From an uncultured Faecalibacterium sp. (GTDB taxonomy: Bacteria; Bacillota; Clostridia; Oscillospirales; Ruminococcaceae): DNA of 35,271 nucleotides. The notes below the pieces were generated by a model. That model was not told the DNA's origin and did no database searches. It worked only from the letters and a program-made list of their open reading frames with translations. Positions 1-7,896 of this stretch are shown here, in pieces. Location: assembly GCA_934553285.1 (NCBI GenBank), contig CAKTFD010000007.1, forward strand, positions 1 through 35,271. Reading direction: 5' to 3'. How positions within the stretch are numbered: position 1 is the stretch's first letter; every line of letters begins with the position of its first letter. The translations under genes and the position numbers were made by a program.

Positions 1-195
1 AACCCCAACAGCGCCGGCAGCCAGTTCTTCATCATGCATCAGGATGCACCCCATCTGGACGGCCAGTACGCCGCCTTTGGCAAGGTAGTTGCCGGCATGG
101 ACGTTGTGGATAAGATCGCCGCCGTCCGTACCGACTGGAACGACAAGCCCACCACCCCGGTCAAGATGGCCACCGTGGAGCTTATCGAAGGCTAA
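1..195 (+). CDS. Peptidyl-prolyl cis-trans isomerase, cyclophilin type (3' end only)
   Basis: The window opens inside this gene; the last 64 codons are visible and end in TAA at 193-195. The reading frame shows the cyclophilin signature NPNSAGSQFF, then the conserved stretch HLDGQYAAFGKVVAGMDVVD and the typical last strand MATVELIEG. Cyclophilins catalyse cis-trans isomerisation at proline and help proteins fold. The N-terminus lies outside the window, so it cannot be said whether this protein is cytoplasmic or carries a signal peptide or lipobox. The spacing before the C-terminal strand is normal for short bacterial cyclophilins. The gene is followed 15 bases later by a strong two-way terminator. 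Confidence 0.93.
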   Translation, partial: NPNSAGSQFFIMHQDAPHLDGQYAAFGKVVAGMDVVDKIAAVRTDWNDKPTTPVKMATVELIEG

Positions 196-203
196 AATAT
201 GAT

Positions 204-242
204 ACAAAAAATCCCGACACCTTGCGGTGCCGGGATTTTTTA
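204..242. terminator. Bidirectional intrinsic terminator
   Basis: A 12-bp stem (210-221 with 226-237, one A/C mismatch) closes a TTGC loop. It is flanked by an A-run at 206-211 and a T-run at 236-241, so it can terminate transcripts from both sides. It sits between the convergent cyclophilin gene (stop at 195) and the FAD dehydrogenase gene (minus-strand stop at 256). Confidence 0.9.
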
Positions 243-255
243 TGGTCGATAGCTT

Positions 256-1662
256 TTAGCAGCCTTCTTTTTCAGCCAGCTTGCGGCCCATGAGCACACC
301 CATGACCGAGGCCATCATCAGCCCGCGGGTCCAGCCGGAGGAATCGCCCAGGCAGTGCAGACCCCGGATATTGGTATCCAGGTTCTGATCCATCTTTACC
401 TTGTTGGAGTAGAACTTGAGTTCCGGGCTGTACAGCAGCGTTTCGTTGGCGGCAAAGCCGGGCACCACCATATCCAGCATCTTGATGAACTCAATGATGT
501 TGGTCATGGCGCGGTAGGGCATGGCGGCGGTGATATCACCGGCCACGGCATCTTTCAGGGTGGGCTTTACGTTGGACTGCGCCAGCTCCTTCTGCCAGGT
601 GCGCTTGCCGTCCAGGATGTCGCCGTAGCGCTGCACCATGATATGGCCTGCGCCCAGCATGTTGGTCAGCTCGCCCACCTTCTGTGCGTAGGCGATGGGC
701 TGGTTGAACGGCTCGGTAAAGTTGTGGGATACCAGGATGGCAAGGTTCGTGTTGGCGCTCTTTTTCTCCTTAAAGCTGTGGCCGTTGACCACCGCAAGGT
801 CGTTGTCGTAGTTTTCCTGCGCCACAAAGCCGCCGGGATTCTGGCAGAAGGTGCGCACCTTGTTCTTCCAGGGCTTGGGGTAGCCGATGAGCTTGGACTC
901 ATACAGCACCTTGTTCACCTTTTCCATCACCTCATTGCGGCACTCCACCCGCACGCCGATATCCACGGTGCCGGGCTTGTGGGCAATGTGGTGTTCTGCG
1001 CAGATCTTTTCCAGCCAGTCTGCGCCGCGGCGGCCGGTGCCGATGACCACCTCATCCGCATACACGGGCAGCAGGTCGTCGCCGTCTTTCAGCAGCACGC
1101 CCTTGCAGCCTTCGCCCTCCAGGATGATGTTCTCGCACTCGGTGCCAAAGCGCATCTCGACCCCGTTATCTGCCAGATAGTTCTGGATGGCCAGGTACAG
1201 CTGCTGCGCCTTTTCGGTGCCCAGATGCCGGATGGGGCAGTCCACCAGCTTGAGGCCTGCATGGATGGCGTTTTTGCGGATCTCCTTGATCTCCTCGCCG
1301 GTGTAGATGCCCTCCACATGGGGGTCGGCACCAAACTCCAGATAGATCTTATCGGTGTAGTCGATAAGCTCCTGGGCAAATTCCTCCCCGATGAGGGTGG
1401 GCAGGTCGCCGCCCACCTCATAGGACAGGCTCAGCTTGCCGTCCGAGAAGGCGCCCGCACCGGAGAAACCGGTGGTGATGGCACAGGTGGGGCGGCAGTT
1501 GACGCAGTGGCCGACCTCCGCCTTGGGGCAGTGGCGCTTTTCTACCGGCTTGCCTTTTTCCACCAGCAGCATCTTTTTTTTGCTGCCGTGGCGCAGCAGC
1601 TCCACAGCGGTAAAGATGCCCGCCGGGCCGGCACCCACGATGATCAGATCGTACTTGTCCAT
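256..1662 (-). CDS. NAD(P)/FAD-dependent dehydrogenase (COG2509-type)
   Basis: A 468-residue flavoprotein. The N-terminus has the Rossmann FAD-binding motif GAGPAG (residues 10-15) after the strand YDLIIV. A cysteine-rich segment follows (HCPKAEVGHCVNCRPTCA), then GFSGAGAFSDGKLS, which is characteristic of the uncharacterised FAD-dependent dehydrogenase family COG2509. A C-terminal FAD motif reads GLHCLGDSSGWTRG. The substrate is not known for this family. The ATG at 1662 is chosen because AAGGAAAAG lies just upstream; the reading frame stays open to 1860, but the extra residues are low-complexity and not family-like. The clustered cysteines could bind a metal or act in redox chemistry, which is inference. 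It is the last gene on this strand before the terminator at 204-242. Confidence 0.88.
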   Translation of the reverse strand: MDKYDLIIVGAGPAGIFTAVELLRHGSKKKMLLVEKGKPVEKRHCPKAEVGHCVNCRPTCAITTGFSGAGAFSDGKLSLSYEVGGDLPTLIGEEFAQELIDYTDKIYLEFGADPHVEGIYTGEEIKEIRKNAIHAGLKLVDCPIRHLGTEKAQQLYLAIQNYLADNGVEMRFGTECENIILEGEGCKGVLLKDGDDLLPVYADEVVIGTGRRGADWLEKICAEHHIAHKPGTVDIGVRVECRNEVMEKVNKVLYESKLIGYPKPWKNKVRTFCQNPGGFVAQENYDNDLAVVNGHSFKEKKSANTNLAILVSHNFTEPFNQPIAYAQKVGELTNMLGAGHIMVQRYGDILDGKRTWQKELAQSNVKPTLKDAVAGDITAAMPYRAMTNIIEFIKMLDMVVPGFAANETLLYSPELKFYSNKVKMDQNLDTNIRGLHCLGDSSGWTRGLMMASVMGVLMGRKLAEKEGC

Positions 1663-1747
1663 GATGTTCTTTTCCTTAAACCTTTCTCTGTTTGTAAATA
1701 CGCGCAGCTGCCCTAAAGCAGCGCTTCCGGTCTTGCTGTAAGGGGGC

Positions 1748-2452
1748 TTACTCCCGCTCTTCCTGCTCCACGGTGGCGCTCTCGTCCACATGGTCCAGCT
1801 CCACGGCGGTGGCTTCCACATCGGCATGGGCAACCTCCGGGGCAACCACGCCGTCCCCATTCAGGTCCTCACCGGTCAGGGATTCCAGCACGGACTGGGT
1901 CTCGGGGTGCAGCTTGGCAAAGCGGCGCACCGCCAGCACCGTGTACAGGGCGCTGAGCAGGTTGATGGCTCCCTCCACGATCAGGATGACGCCAATGGCC
2001 ATCACCAGGGTCTCCATGGCACCAAAGGGGTTGATGATCAGCACCACGCCCAGCACCACGCTGAGCACCGGCAGCAGCAGAAAGCCCTTCCAGCTGTCGT
2101 AGCCGCAGCGGCGCAGGTCCAGCGCGTTCTGCACCCGGCCGATCGCATCAAAGATGACGAACAGGCCGAACACGATGGGCAGGATGCTTACTACGATATC
2201 GCTGCGCAGCAGCAGAAAAGCGCCCAGTGCCAGGCATACCACGCCGGAGATCAGGGTCAGCTGGCTCTGGAATATCCCGCGCTCCACCACAAAATAGCGG
2301 ATCAGCTGTACCGCCGCGCAGGCCAGCACCACGCCGCCCAGCGCATAGCAGACGATGTTGAGCGCCGTGCCCGGCTTCATGACCAGGAAAACGCCCAGCC
2401 CGAGGTACAGCAGGCTCATGAGGATGAGATTCCATTTCAGCTTTTTTACCAT
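1748..2452 (-). CDS. DUF308 / HdeD-like membrane protein with acidic tail
   Basis: A 234-residue protein with six or so hydrophobic helices arranged as DUF308 repeats (for example LYLGLGVFLVMKPG and VLGVVLIINPFGAMETLV), the arrangement seen in HdeD-like proteins. HdeD is linked to acid resistance in enterobacteria; the role in Firmicutes is unknown. About 60 cytosolic C-terminal residues follow the last helix and are strongly acidic. They include DLNGDGVV, which resembles an EF-hand or dockerin calcium loop. The start is the ATG at 2452, preceded by GAAAGGAATG; the open frame upstream runs into the MATE gene region and is discarded. It lies 47 bases downstream of the MATE gene on the same strand and may be co-transcribed. 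Confidence 0.82.
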   Translation of the reverse strand: MVKKLKWNLILMSLLYLGLGVFLVMKPGTALNIVCYALGGVVLACAAVQLIRYFVVERGIFQSQLTLISGVVCLALGAFLLLRSDIVVSILPIVFGLFVIFDAIGRVQNALDLRRCGYDSWKGFLLLPVLSVVLGVVLIINPFGAMETLVMAIGVILIVEGAINLLSALYTVLAVRRFAKLHPETQSVLESLTGEDLNGDGVVAPEVAHADVEATAVELDHVDESATVEQEERE

Positions 2453-2499
2453 AGCGATCACATTCCTTTCGTTTGCGGAGCCGTTGGCCCGCACCCGGG

Positions 2500-3885
2500 T
2501 CACTTGTACATGGGTGCGATGGTCGTTTTGTTGATACGGGCGTAGAAGACCAGGCTCATCAGGACGCTGACAACTTCCGCGATGAGGAAGGCCCACCACA
2601 CATTGTTGACGTTACCGGTCTGTGCCAGCAGCCAGGCTGCCGGCAGCAGTACGAGCAGCTGGCGGCAGACCGAAACGATCAGGCTGAATACGCCGTTGCC
2701 CAGTGCCTGGAACACCGAGCTGAGCACGATGCTGATACCGGCCAGCAAAAAGTGCAGGCAGATGATGCGCATGGCCGGGATGCCGATGGCCAGCATGGCA
2801 TCGCTGGCGGCAAAGAGGCCGAGCACCTGCTGCGGCGCGAACTGGAACACGCAGAACCCGATGATCATGATGCCCTCAGCATAGCACACCGAAAGCCGGA
2901 TGGTCCTGCGCACACGGTCCGGGTCGCGTGCGCCGTAGTTGTAGCCGATGATGGGGACCATGCCGTTGTTCAGGCCGAAGATGGGCATGAACACAAAGCT
3001 CTGCAGCTTGAAGTACACGCCGAACACGGCCACCGCCGTAGCCGAGAAGCCCATCAGGATCAGGTTCATGCCAAAGGTCATCAGGCTGCCCACGCACTGC
3101 ATGGCGATGCTGGGCAGACCCACGGCATAAATGCGGCCGATGGCCTTTGCACTGGGGCGGAATCCCCGGAAGCTGATCTGGATATCCGGGTTTTTGCGGG
3201 TGTTGAAGTACAGAGTCATGCCTGCACCGCAGAACTGGCCGATGACGGTGGCCACCGCCGCACCGGTGGTGCCGGACAGTGCCTCGCCGCAATAGCCGAA
3301 GATGAAGATGGGGTCCAGCACGATGTTTACCACCGCACCCACCAGCTGGCTGATCATGCTCAGATGGGTGCGGCCGGTGGCGGCCAGCAGCTTTTCGCCC
3401 ATGAGCTGGGTGAACAGGCCCAGGCTGAAAATGCTGCACACCGACAGATACCGGATGCCCTGCCGGGCAATATCGGCATCGCTGGTCTGGGCGTAGAAGT
3501 AGGGCTTCATACAGGTAAGGCCGATGAGCAGGAACACCACAAAGCTGCACAGCGAAAGAAAGATGCCGTTTTCCGCCGTAGCGTTGGCGCGGCTCTGGTT
3601 CTTTTCGCCAAGGCTCTTGCTCAGCAGGGCGTTCACGCCCACACCGGTGCCCACGCCCACGGCGATCATTACATTCTGCAGCGAAAAAGCCAGCGACACA
3701 GCGGTAAGGGCACTCTCGCTGACATGGGACACGAACACCGAGTCCACCACGTTGTACAGTGCCTGCACCAGCATGGAGATCATCATCGGGATGCTGAGTT
3801 TCAGCAGCAGCGGGTTGATCTCCATGGTGCCCATGATATTTTCCCGCGCTTCGGCGGGTGCGGTCTGGGGTCGATTACTTTCCAC
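2500..3885 (-). CDS. MATE family multidrug/sodium antiporter
   Basis: A 461-residue integral membrane protein of the usual MATE length with about 12 hydrophobic helices. The first MatE repeat begins LLKLSIPMMISMLVQALYNV, followed by VDSVFVSHV and the loop ALSLAF/SLQNVM, all typical of the DinF/NorM-like branch. The second repeat starts near AVGLPSIAMQCVGS. MATE proteins export drugs or metabolites in exchange for Na+ or H+; the substrate here cannot be told. The start is a GTG at 3885 with AAGGAG seven bases upstream. An in-frame ATG (MGTMEINPLL) further in has no comparable ribosome binding site. The protein carries a short polar N-terminal extension before the first helix. Confidence 0.92.
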   Translation of the reverse strand: MESNRPQTAPAEARENIMGTMEINPLLLKLSIPMMISMLVQALYNVVDSVFVSHVSESALTAVSLAFSLQNVMIAVGVGTGVGVNALLSKSLGEKNQSRANATAENGIFLSLCSFVVFLLIGLTCMKPYFYAQTSDADIARQGIRYLSVCSIFSLGLFTQLMGEKLLAATGRTHLSMISQLVGAVVNIVLDPIFIFGYCGEALSGTTGAAVATVIGQFCGAGMTLYFNTRKNPDIQISFRGFRPSAKAIGRIYAVGLPSIAMQCVGSLMTFGMNLILMGFSATAVAVFGVYFKLQSFVFMPIFGLNNGMVPIIGYNYGARDPDRVRRTIRLSVCYAEGIMIIGFCVFQFAPQQVLGLFAASDAMLAIGIPAMRIICLHFLLAGISIVLSSVFQALGNGVFSLIVSVCRQLLVLLPAAWLLAQTGNVNNVWWAFLIAEVVSVLMSLVFYARINKTTIAPMYK

Positions 3886-3905
3886 GTTTTCTCCTTTTTG
3901 AACAC

Positions 3906-3965
3906 TTCCGGCAAGAACTCTCCCTGCCGGAAACGTGGGCAGAGCGCAGCCGCGCCCTGCCCACG
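3906..3965. other. Two adjacent strong hairpins between kinase-like gene and MATE gene
   Basis: The first hairpin pairs TTCCGGCA (3906-3913) with TGCCGGAA (3925-3932). The second pairs 3934-3947 with 3952-3965, a 14-position stem with one mismatch and an AGCC loop. They lie between the stop of the kinase-like gene (4009) and the GTG of the MATE gene (3885), both read leftward. They could terminate the upstream operon or form a structured MATE leader. No long T-run follows on the minus strand, so the terminator reading is weak. Confidence 0.6.
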
Positions 3966-4008
3966 TTCTATCGTTGTTTATCTGGTATTTTTCCCGGGAT
4001 GCCGGGCA

Positions 4009-4614
4009 TCATACCAGCGTTTTCTCCTTGGCGGCGGCAGCGTCCAGGATCATCTTCACACAGGTCTCGCGGCCCAGGGCTGCGTTGATGGCCAGATCGT
4101 AGTTATGGGCATCGCCCCAGCGGTTCTGGGTATAGTAGTTGTAGTAGGCCGAGCGGTTGCGGTCGGTCTTTTCCACCTCGTCCCGGATGCCCTTTTCGTC
4201 CTTGGCCTTGACCAGGGGGTTGGTCTTGGCGTACTGCAAACGCCAGGGCTTGGGTGCATACACGAACACGCGCAGCACATCCTTGCGCTCCCGCAGGACA
4301 TAGTCACCGCAGCGGCCCAGGATCACGCAGGGGCCTTCCTCGGCCAGCTGCTTGATGATACGGCTCTGCAGAATGAACACCTGATCGCCCAGCGGCAGCT
4401 CGTTGCCCATGGTGTACAGGCTGTACAGCAGGCTGTGGGTATGCCGTTTCTCGCTGGCGGCAACGGCTTCCTCCGACAGACCGGAGTTCTTTGCTGCCAT
4501 GGTGATCAGCTCCTTGTCGTAGAGTTTCACGCCCAGTGCATTTGCTACGTCCTCTGCGATGTAACGCCCGCCGGTGCAATACTCACGGCCCAAAGTGATG
4601 ATCGTCTTTGCCAT
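4009..4614 (-). CDS. Cytidylate kinase-like family protein
   Basis: A 201-residue protein of the cytidylate-kinase-like family (Cytidylate_kin2). The N-terminal motif ITLGREYCTGGR stands where the family usually has GREfGSGGR, a P-loop-like nucleotide site. It is followed by the conserved LYDKELI segment, then CVILGRCGDYVLRE and a basic region ending in an NxxxYDLAIN strand, all typical of the family. The phosphoryl acceptor is unknown. The ATG at 4614 has AGGAGG eight bases upstream; an in-frame ATG at 4635 lies just upstream of that ribosome binding site and is not used. It follows the C39-like gene by 37 bases and is probably in one operon with it and the YesL-like gene. Confidence 0.85.
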   Translation of the reverse strand: MAKTIITLGREYCTGGRYIAEDVANALGVKLYDKELITMAAKNSGLSEEAVAASEKRHTHSLLYSLYTMGNELPLGDQVFILQSRIIKQLAEEGPCVILGRCGDYVLRERKDVLRVFVYAPKPWRLQYAKTNPLVKAKDEKGIRDEVEKTDRNRSAYYNYYTQNRWGDAHNYDLAINAALGRETCVKMILDAAAAKEKTLV

Positions 4615-4651
4615 AATGTGTTCCTCCTGTTTCATATATCGCCCTGAAAAG

Positions 4652-6031
4652 CTACGGCTGTGCCGGGGGTTCCCCGGCCTGGCCGGCAGCTTGGGGTGCT
4701 GGGGTGGTGGGGGCGGGGCACGGTTTCGGCAGCCGCATCTCCGCTACCCGCATGGTGCCGGTCTGGTCCACTGCATACACGCTGCAGCGCCCGCCCATGG
4801 CCAGCTGCTCCGGCGGGAACTGGATCCCGCCGTCCGCGGTGCGGGTACAGCGCCAGAAGGTACGATGGGCGGTGGTGGCATGTGCCACGCCATCGTGGGG
4901 CGCACAGGCGATCCAGCCGGAAAAATCTTCCGGCAGCGCATCCTGCTGCCCCCGCTGTGCAAAGTAATAAACGCCCGGTTCGGCACCGGCGGTCAGGTCG
5001 CAGCGCAGCCGCCGGGGGCGGTCGGCCCCGGTCCCACGCAGCTTTGGCCGCAGGGCAATGGCCTTGCCGGTAAAGTAACGCATAAAGTCCACCAGGGCCA
5101 TGGTGCAGTTCACCGCGCCGTCGGTATCGGCGGTGGGGTCGTTCAGCAGCACAAAATCTGCCATCACGGCGTCATCGTGGCCAAAGCCGCGCAGCCCCAT
5201 CCACAGCCGTGCGGGGTCCCGCTGGCCACGGATGCGGCGCTCTACCTGCACGGCCACCGAGCAGCCATCGTGCACCTGCTCCCGCAGGTCGGCCAGGTCC
5301 ATCCATGCCTGCCAGCAGGGGTAGCCGCAGCAGCCTGCGGCAGCTGCCGCAAACGCGGCGTTGCCGGTGCTGCGGGTGCCGCCATCCTCCATGGCGTAGG
5401 CCACTTCCTCCGGCAGGATATCCTCGCCCCAGCGGTTCATCAGCGCCGCCATGATCAGCGGCAGGTCCATCTCCCGGCCAAAGCTGGGGTCGTGGGCGGA
5501 GAGACAGTATTCCGGCAGGTAGAGCCGCCGGTTCAGCGCATGGCCGCCGTGTTTTTCCCACGCAAGGGGGCGCACCGCTGCGGCCAGCAGCCGCACTGCC
5601 GGGGATACTTTATCATCGTTGGTGGAAAGGTTGACCTGCAGCTGCACGCCGGTGCCGCCGCCGGGCGCCGCCACCGTAACGGTGTCGCCCATAAGGAAGA
5701 TCATGCCGTCCTCGCTCTGGCTGGTCACGCTGCAGCGGGGGTAATCCGGTGCCCACTTGCCAAAGCTCATCCAGCCCGTCCAGGCACCTGCCGCATATAC
5801 GCGGCAGCGCACCTCCACCATGGTGTCGCGGGGGGCATGGGCGTTCCAGCTGACGTTCAGGTTGCAGAAGGCCGGCATGGCAAACTCCGGGGTGGTGTAG
5901 CTGCCGTACAAAAGGCTGCGCCCGGCCACGCTGTCCAGCACCAGAGCGCCGTTTTCCAGCGCTACATTGTCCAGCTGCCCCCGGGAAAAGGTCTCGGTAC
6001 CCTGCAGCACAAGGTTATTCCGCTGTTCCAT
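4652..6031 (-). CDS. Peptidase C39-like family protein, catalytic residues apparently lost
   Basis: A 459-residue protein without a signal peptide or membrane helix. Residues 40-150 look like the beta-rich N-terminal domain of bacterial C39-like proteins (TTPEFAMPAF, LNVSWNAHAPRDT, GAWTGWMSFGKWA, GDTVTV, SPAVRLL). Residues 170-330 follow the C39_2 fold pattern, ending LLNDPT and ALVDFMRYF. The nucleophile region, normally GEAWCSPTS-like, reads FGREMDLPLIM, with D189 where the cysteine is expected. The histidine region reads LWMGLRGF with no histidine. So the fold seems kept and protease activity lost; this rests on alignment from memory. The start ATG at 6031 has AAGGAG upstream. It lies between the YesL-like and kinase-like genes. 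Confidence 0.62.
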   Translation of the reverse strand: MEQRNNLVLQGTETFSRGQLDNVALENGALVLDSVAGRSLLYGSYTTPEFAMPAFCNLNVSWNAHAPRDTMVEVRCRVYAAGAWTGWMSFGKWAPDYPRCSVTSQSEDGMIFLMGDTVTVAAPGGGTGVQLQVNLSTNDDKVSPAVRLLAAAVRPLAWEKHGGHALNRRLYLPEYCLSAHDPSFGREMDLPLIMAALMNRWGEDILPEEVAYAMEDGGTRSTGNAAFAAAAAGCCGYPCWQAWMDLADLREQVHDGCSVAVQVERRIRGQRDPARLWMGLRGFGHDDAVMADFVLLNDPTADTDGAVNCTMALVDFMRYFTGKAIALRPKLRGTGADRPRRLRCDLTAGAEPGVYYFAQRGQQDALPEDFSGWIACAPHDGVAHATTAHRTFWRCTRTADGGIQFPPEQLAMGGRCSVYAVDQTGTMRVAEMRLPKPCPAPTTPAPQAAGQAGEPPAQP

Positions 6032-6062
6032 CGGGCATCGCTCCTTTCCATCGTTTCACAGC

Positions 6063-6911
6063 TTATTCTTCGGGGGTGTCGTCCTCCTCATCAGAGGCAT
6101 AGTCCTGCCGGAGCGCAGCCTCCAGCTCGGCATCCTTCATCTTGCGGATGTTCTCCTCGATGTGGAACACCCGGTCGATATCGCCGTAAACGATCTGGCA
6201 GGATACCTCGGTGACGAACCAGAAGCCGAACACCAGCATCAGGAACAGGCCCAGCGGCATACACAGGATCACCACGCCCCAGAACAGCACCTGCACGATG
6301 GCGGCAGCCAGTGCATGGGGCAAAAAGGCGATCATGCAGTTGATGCTGTTTTTCAGCGTCAGCCCCAGCGGCTGCTCCAGCAGCACCACCTGCGGCCACA
6401 TATAGGCAAACAGCATCTGGAACAGTACCAGGTTGAGCACCGTGGCCACCCACAGCGGAACGCCCACATTGGTGCCGTGGTACAGCATGTTGAAGCAGAA
6501 ATACACCAGGAAGATCTGCAGGGTGACCACCACGGTGTACAGCACGCCCGGCAGCAGGCTGGCCTTGAAGTTGCGCTTGAAGGCCCGGCGGTAGGTCACC
6601 CACCAGTAGCCCGCCTCATCGCGCAGCGCACGCAGCACGGTATCGTACATGCCGGCCAGCGCGGGGCCGGCCAGCAGGCCGCCTGCGGCAGCGCTGCAAA
6701 GCATCACCGGCAGGCTGTTCTGCAAAAAGCCGATGTACACCAGGCAGATGACCGGGGCAAACCCGATGCAGGTGAGCAGGTTTGCCAGGAACATCCCGTT
6801 CATATCGCGGCCTACAAGCTCAAAAAAACGGCCGATGCCGGTCTTGCGGGGGGTATCCTTTTCCACACCCTTACCGGCCTTGAAGTCATTAGCAGAAGGA
6901 AACAGACCCAT
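6063..6911 (-). CDS. YesL-like (DUF624-type) membrane protein
   Basis: A 282-residue membrane protein with about five or six hydrophobic segments, for example LANLLTCIGFAPVICLVYIG, SLLPGVLYTVVVTLQIFLVY and VLFWGVVILCMPLGLFLML. The order of helices, the GPALAGMYDTVLRALRDE loop and the tryptophan-containing cytosolic stretch before YRRAFKRNFKASL resemble the YesL/DUF624 family, often found near carbohydrate uptake genes. The function is unknown. The ATG at 6911 follows GAGAGGT at moderate spacing; the GTG at 6950 would add 13 polar residues and has no clear ribosome binding site. It is the first gene of the leftward operon, with a sigma-A promoter upstream. The C-terminal tail is acidic. Confidence 0.7.
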   Translation of the reverse strand: MGLFPSANDFKAGKGVEKDTPRKTGIGRFFELVGRDMNGMFLANLLTCIGFAPVICLVYIGFLQNSLPVMLCSAAAGGLLAGPALAGMYDTVLRALRDEAGYWWVTYRRAFKRNFKASLLPGVLYTVVVTLQIFLVYFCFNMLYHGTNVGVPLWVATVLNLVLFQMLFAYMWPQVVLLEQPLGLTLKNSINCMIAFLPHALAAAIVQVLFWGVVILCMPLGLFLMLVFGFWFVTEVSCQIVYGDIDRVFHIEENIRKMKDAELEAALRQDYASDEEDDTPEE

Positions 6912-6991
6912 AATAACTGCGGTACCTCTCTTTTGATTTTTATCCGGCACCGCAGGCGTTTTGTCTGGAAAGTGCCATTGTGCTGGCTTTA

Positions 6992-7020
6992 CAGATATAA
7001 ATATACCCGTATTTTGTCAA
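6992..7020 (-). promoter_or_regulatory. Sigma-A promoter for the YesL-like operon
   Basis: On the minus strand TTGACA (7020-7015) is followed by 17 bases and TATCTG (6997-6992). A perfect -35 box stands in a locally AT-rich stretch about 80 bases upstream of the ATG at 6911. It should drive the YesL-like, C39-like and kinase-like genes. Confidence 0.62.
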
Positions 7021-7131
7021 TTTTGCAAGCCACAACCGGGGCGATTTGTAAAAAAATATTTATCTCTCCCTTTTTTGTGGAAAGTGTGCTACAATGATAA
7101 TGGCATATTTTGCAAACAGGAGGACCAAATT

Positions 7132-7860
7132 ATGAGCATTCTTCGCACGATTGCGATGTTTATTTATCTGTTCGGGTACATGATCCTGCATTACGGCATC
7201 CTGCGCCGCGCCGAGCGCGCTGCCGCTGCCGGAGATACACAGACCGTGACCCGGATCGTGGAGCAGCATATCCCCCGCTGGAGCAGGGGCATCTTGAAGG
7301 TGAGCGGGGTAGCCCTGACTGTGGACGGGCTGGAGAACATCCCCAAGGACCGCCCCTGCGTGTTCGTGGGCAACCACCGCAGCTACTACGACATCCCGCT
7401 GCTGCTGGCCGGGCTGGAAAAGCCCCATGGCATCCTGGCTAAAGAAGAGCTGGAAAAGATCCCGCTGCTGAACCGCTGGATGAAGCTGCTGGGCTGCGTG
7501 TTCGTACAGCGCGACGATGTGCGTGCCTCGGTGCGCGCGCTGAACGATGCCACCGCCATCGTGGAGAGCGGCCGCAGCTTCGTCATCTTCCCCGAGGGTA
7601 CCCGCTACAAGGGCGAGGAGGGCGGCGCAGGCGAGTTCAAGGCCGGTGCCTTCCGCATCGCGGTCAAGACCGGTGCCCCGGTGGTGCCGGTGGCCATTAC
7701 CGGCGCACGCGCCCTGTTTGAGGCCAACGGCAACCGCTGCCGCCCGGGCAGTGTGCATATTCAGGTGCTGCCGCCCCTGCAGACCGCAGGCATGAGCAAG
7801 GCTGAGCAGAAGCAGCTGCCCGATGCCGTGCGGCAGACCATCCTGGCCGCACTCAAATAA
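7132..7860 (+). CDS. plsC: 1-acyl-sn-glycerol-3-phosphate acyltransferase (PlsC family)
   Basis: A 242-residue acyltransferase that moves an acyl group to lysophosphatidic acid to make phosphatidic acid in membrane phospholipid synthesis. The HX4D catalytic motif is NHRSYYD (residues 81-87). The glycerol-phosphate binding motif is FPEGTR (153-158), followed by KAGAFRIAVKTGAPVVPVAI, typical of PlsC. The N-terminal 22 residues are hydrophobic and would anchor it to the membrane. The ATG at 7132 has AGGAGG eight bases upstream. A TACAAT at 7090-7095 could be the -10 of its promoter, but no good -35 was found. Length and motif order are normal. The next gene begins 36 bases downstream. Confidence 0.93.
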   Translation: MSILRTIAMFIYLFGYMILHYGILRRAERAAAAGDTQTVTRIVEQHIPRWSRGILKVSGVALTVDGLENIPKDRPCVFVGNHRSYYDIPLLLAGLEKPHGILAKEELEKIPLLNRWMKLLGCVFVQRDDVRASVRALNDATAIVESGRSFVIFPEGTRYKGEEGGAGEFKAGAFRIAVKTGAPVVPVAITGARALFEANGNRCRPGSVHIQVLPPLQTAGMSKAEQKQLPDAVRQTILAALK

Positions 7861-7896
7861 CAGCCCCGCCCGTTTTACCACACAGGAGAAGTTTTT

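Noticed and set aside
2473..4647. A 724-codon open frame on the plus strand
   Set aside because: It lies antisense to the DUF308, MATE and kinase-like genes, which have clear families and ribosome binding sites. Its product is a His/Gln/Ala-rich translation typical of the complement of GC-rich genes.
7090..7095. TACAAT before plsC as a promoter
   Set aside because: A plausible -10 box, but no -35 match at normal spacing, so it is mentioned only in the gene entry.
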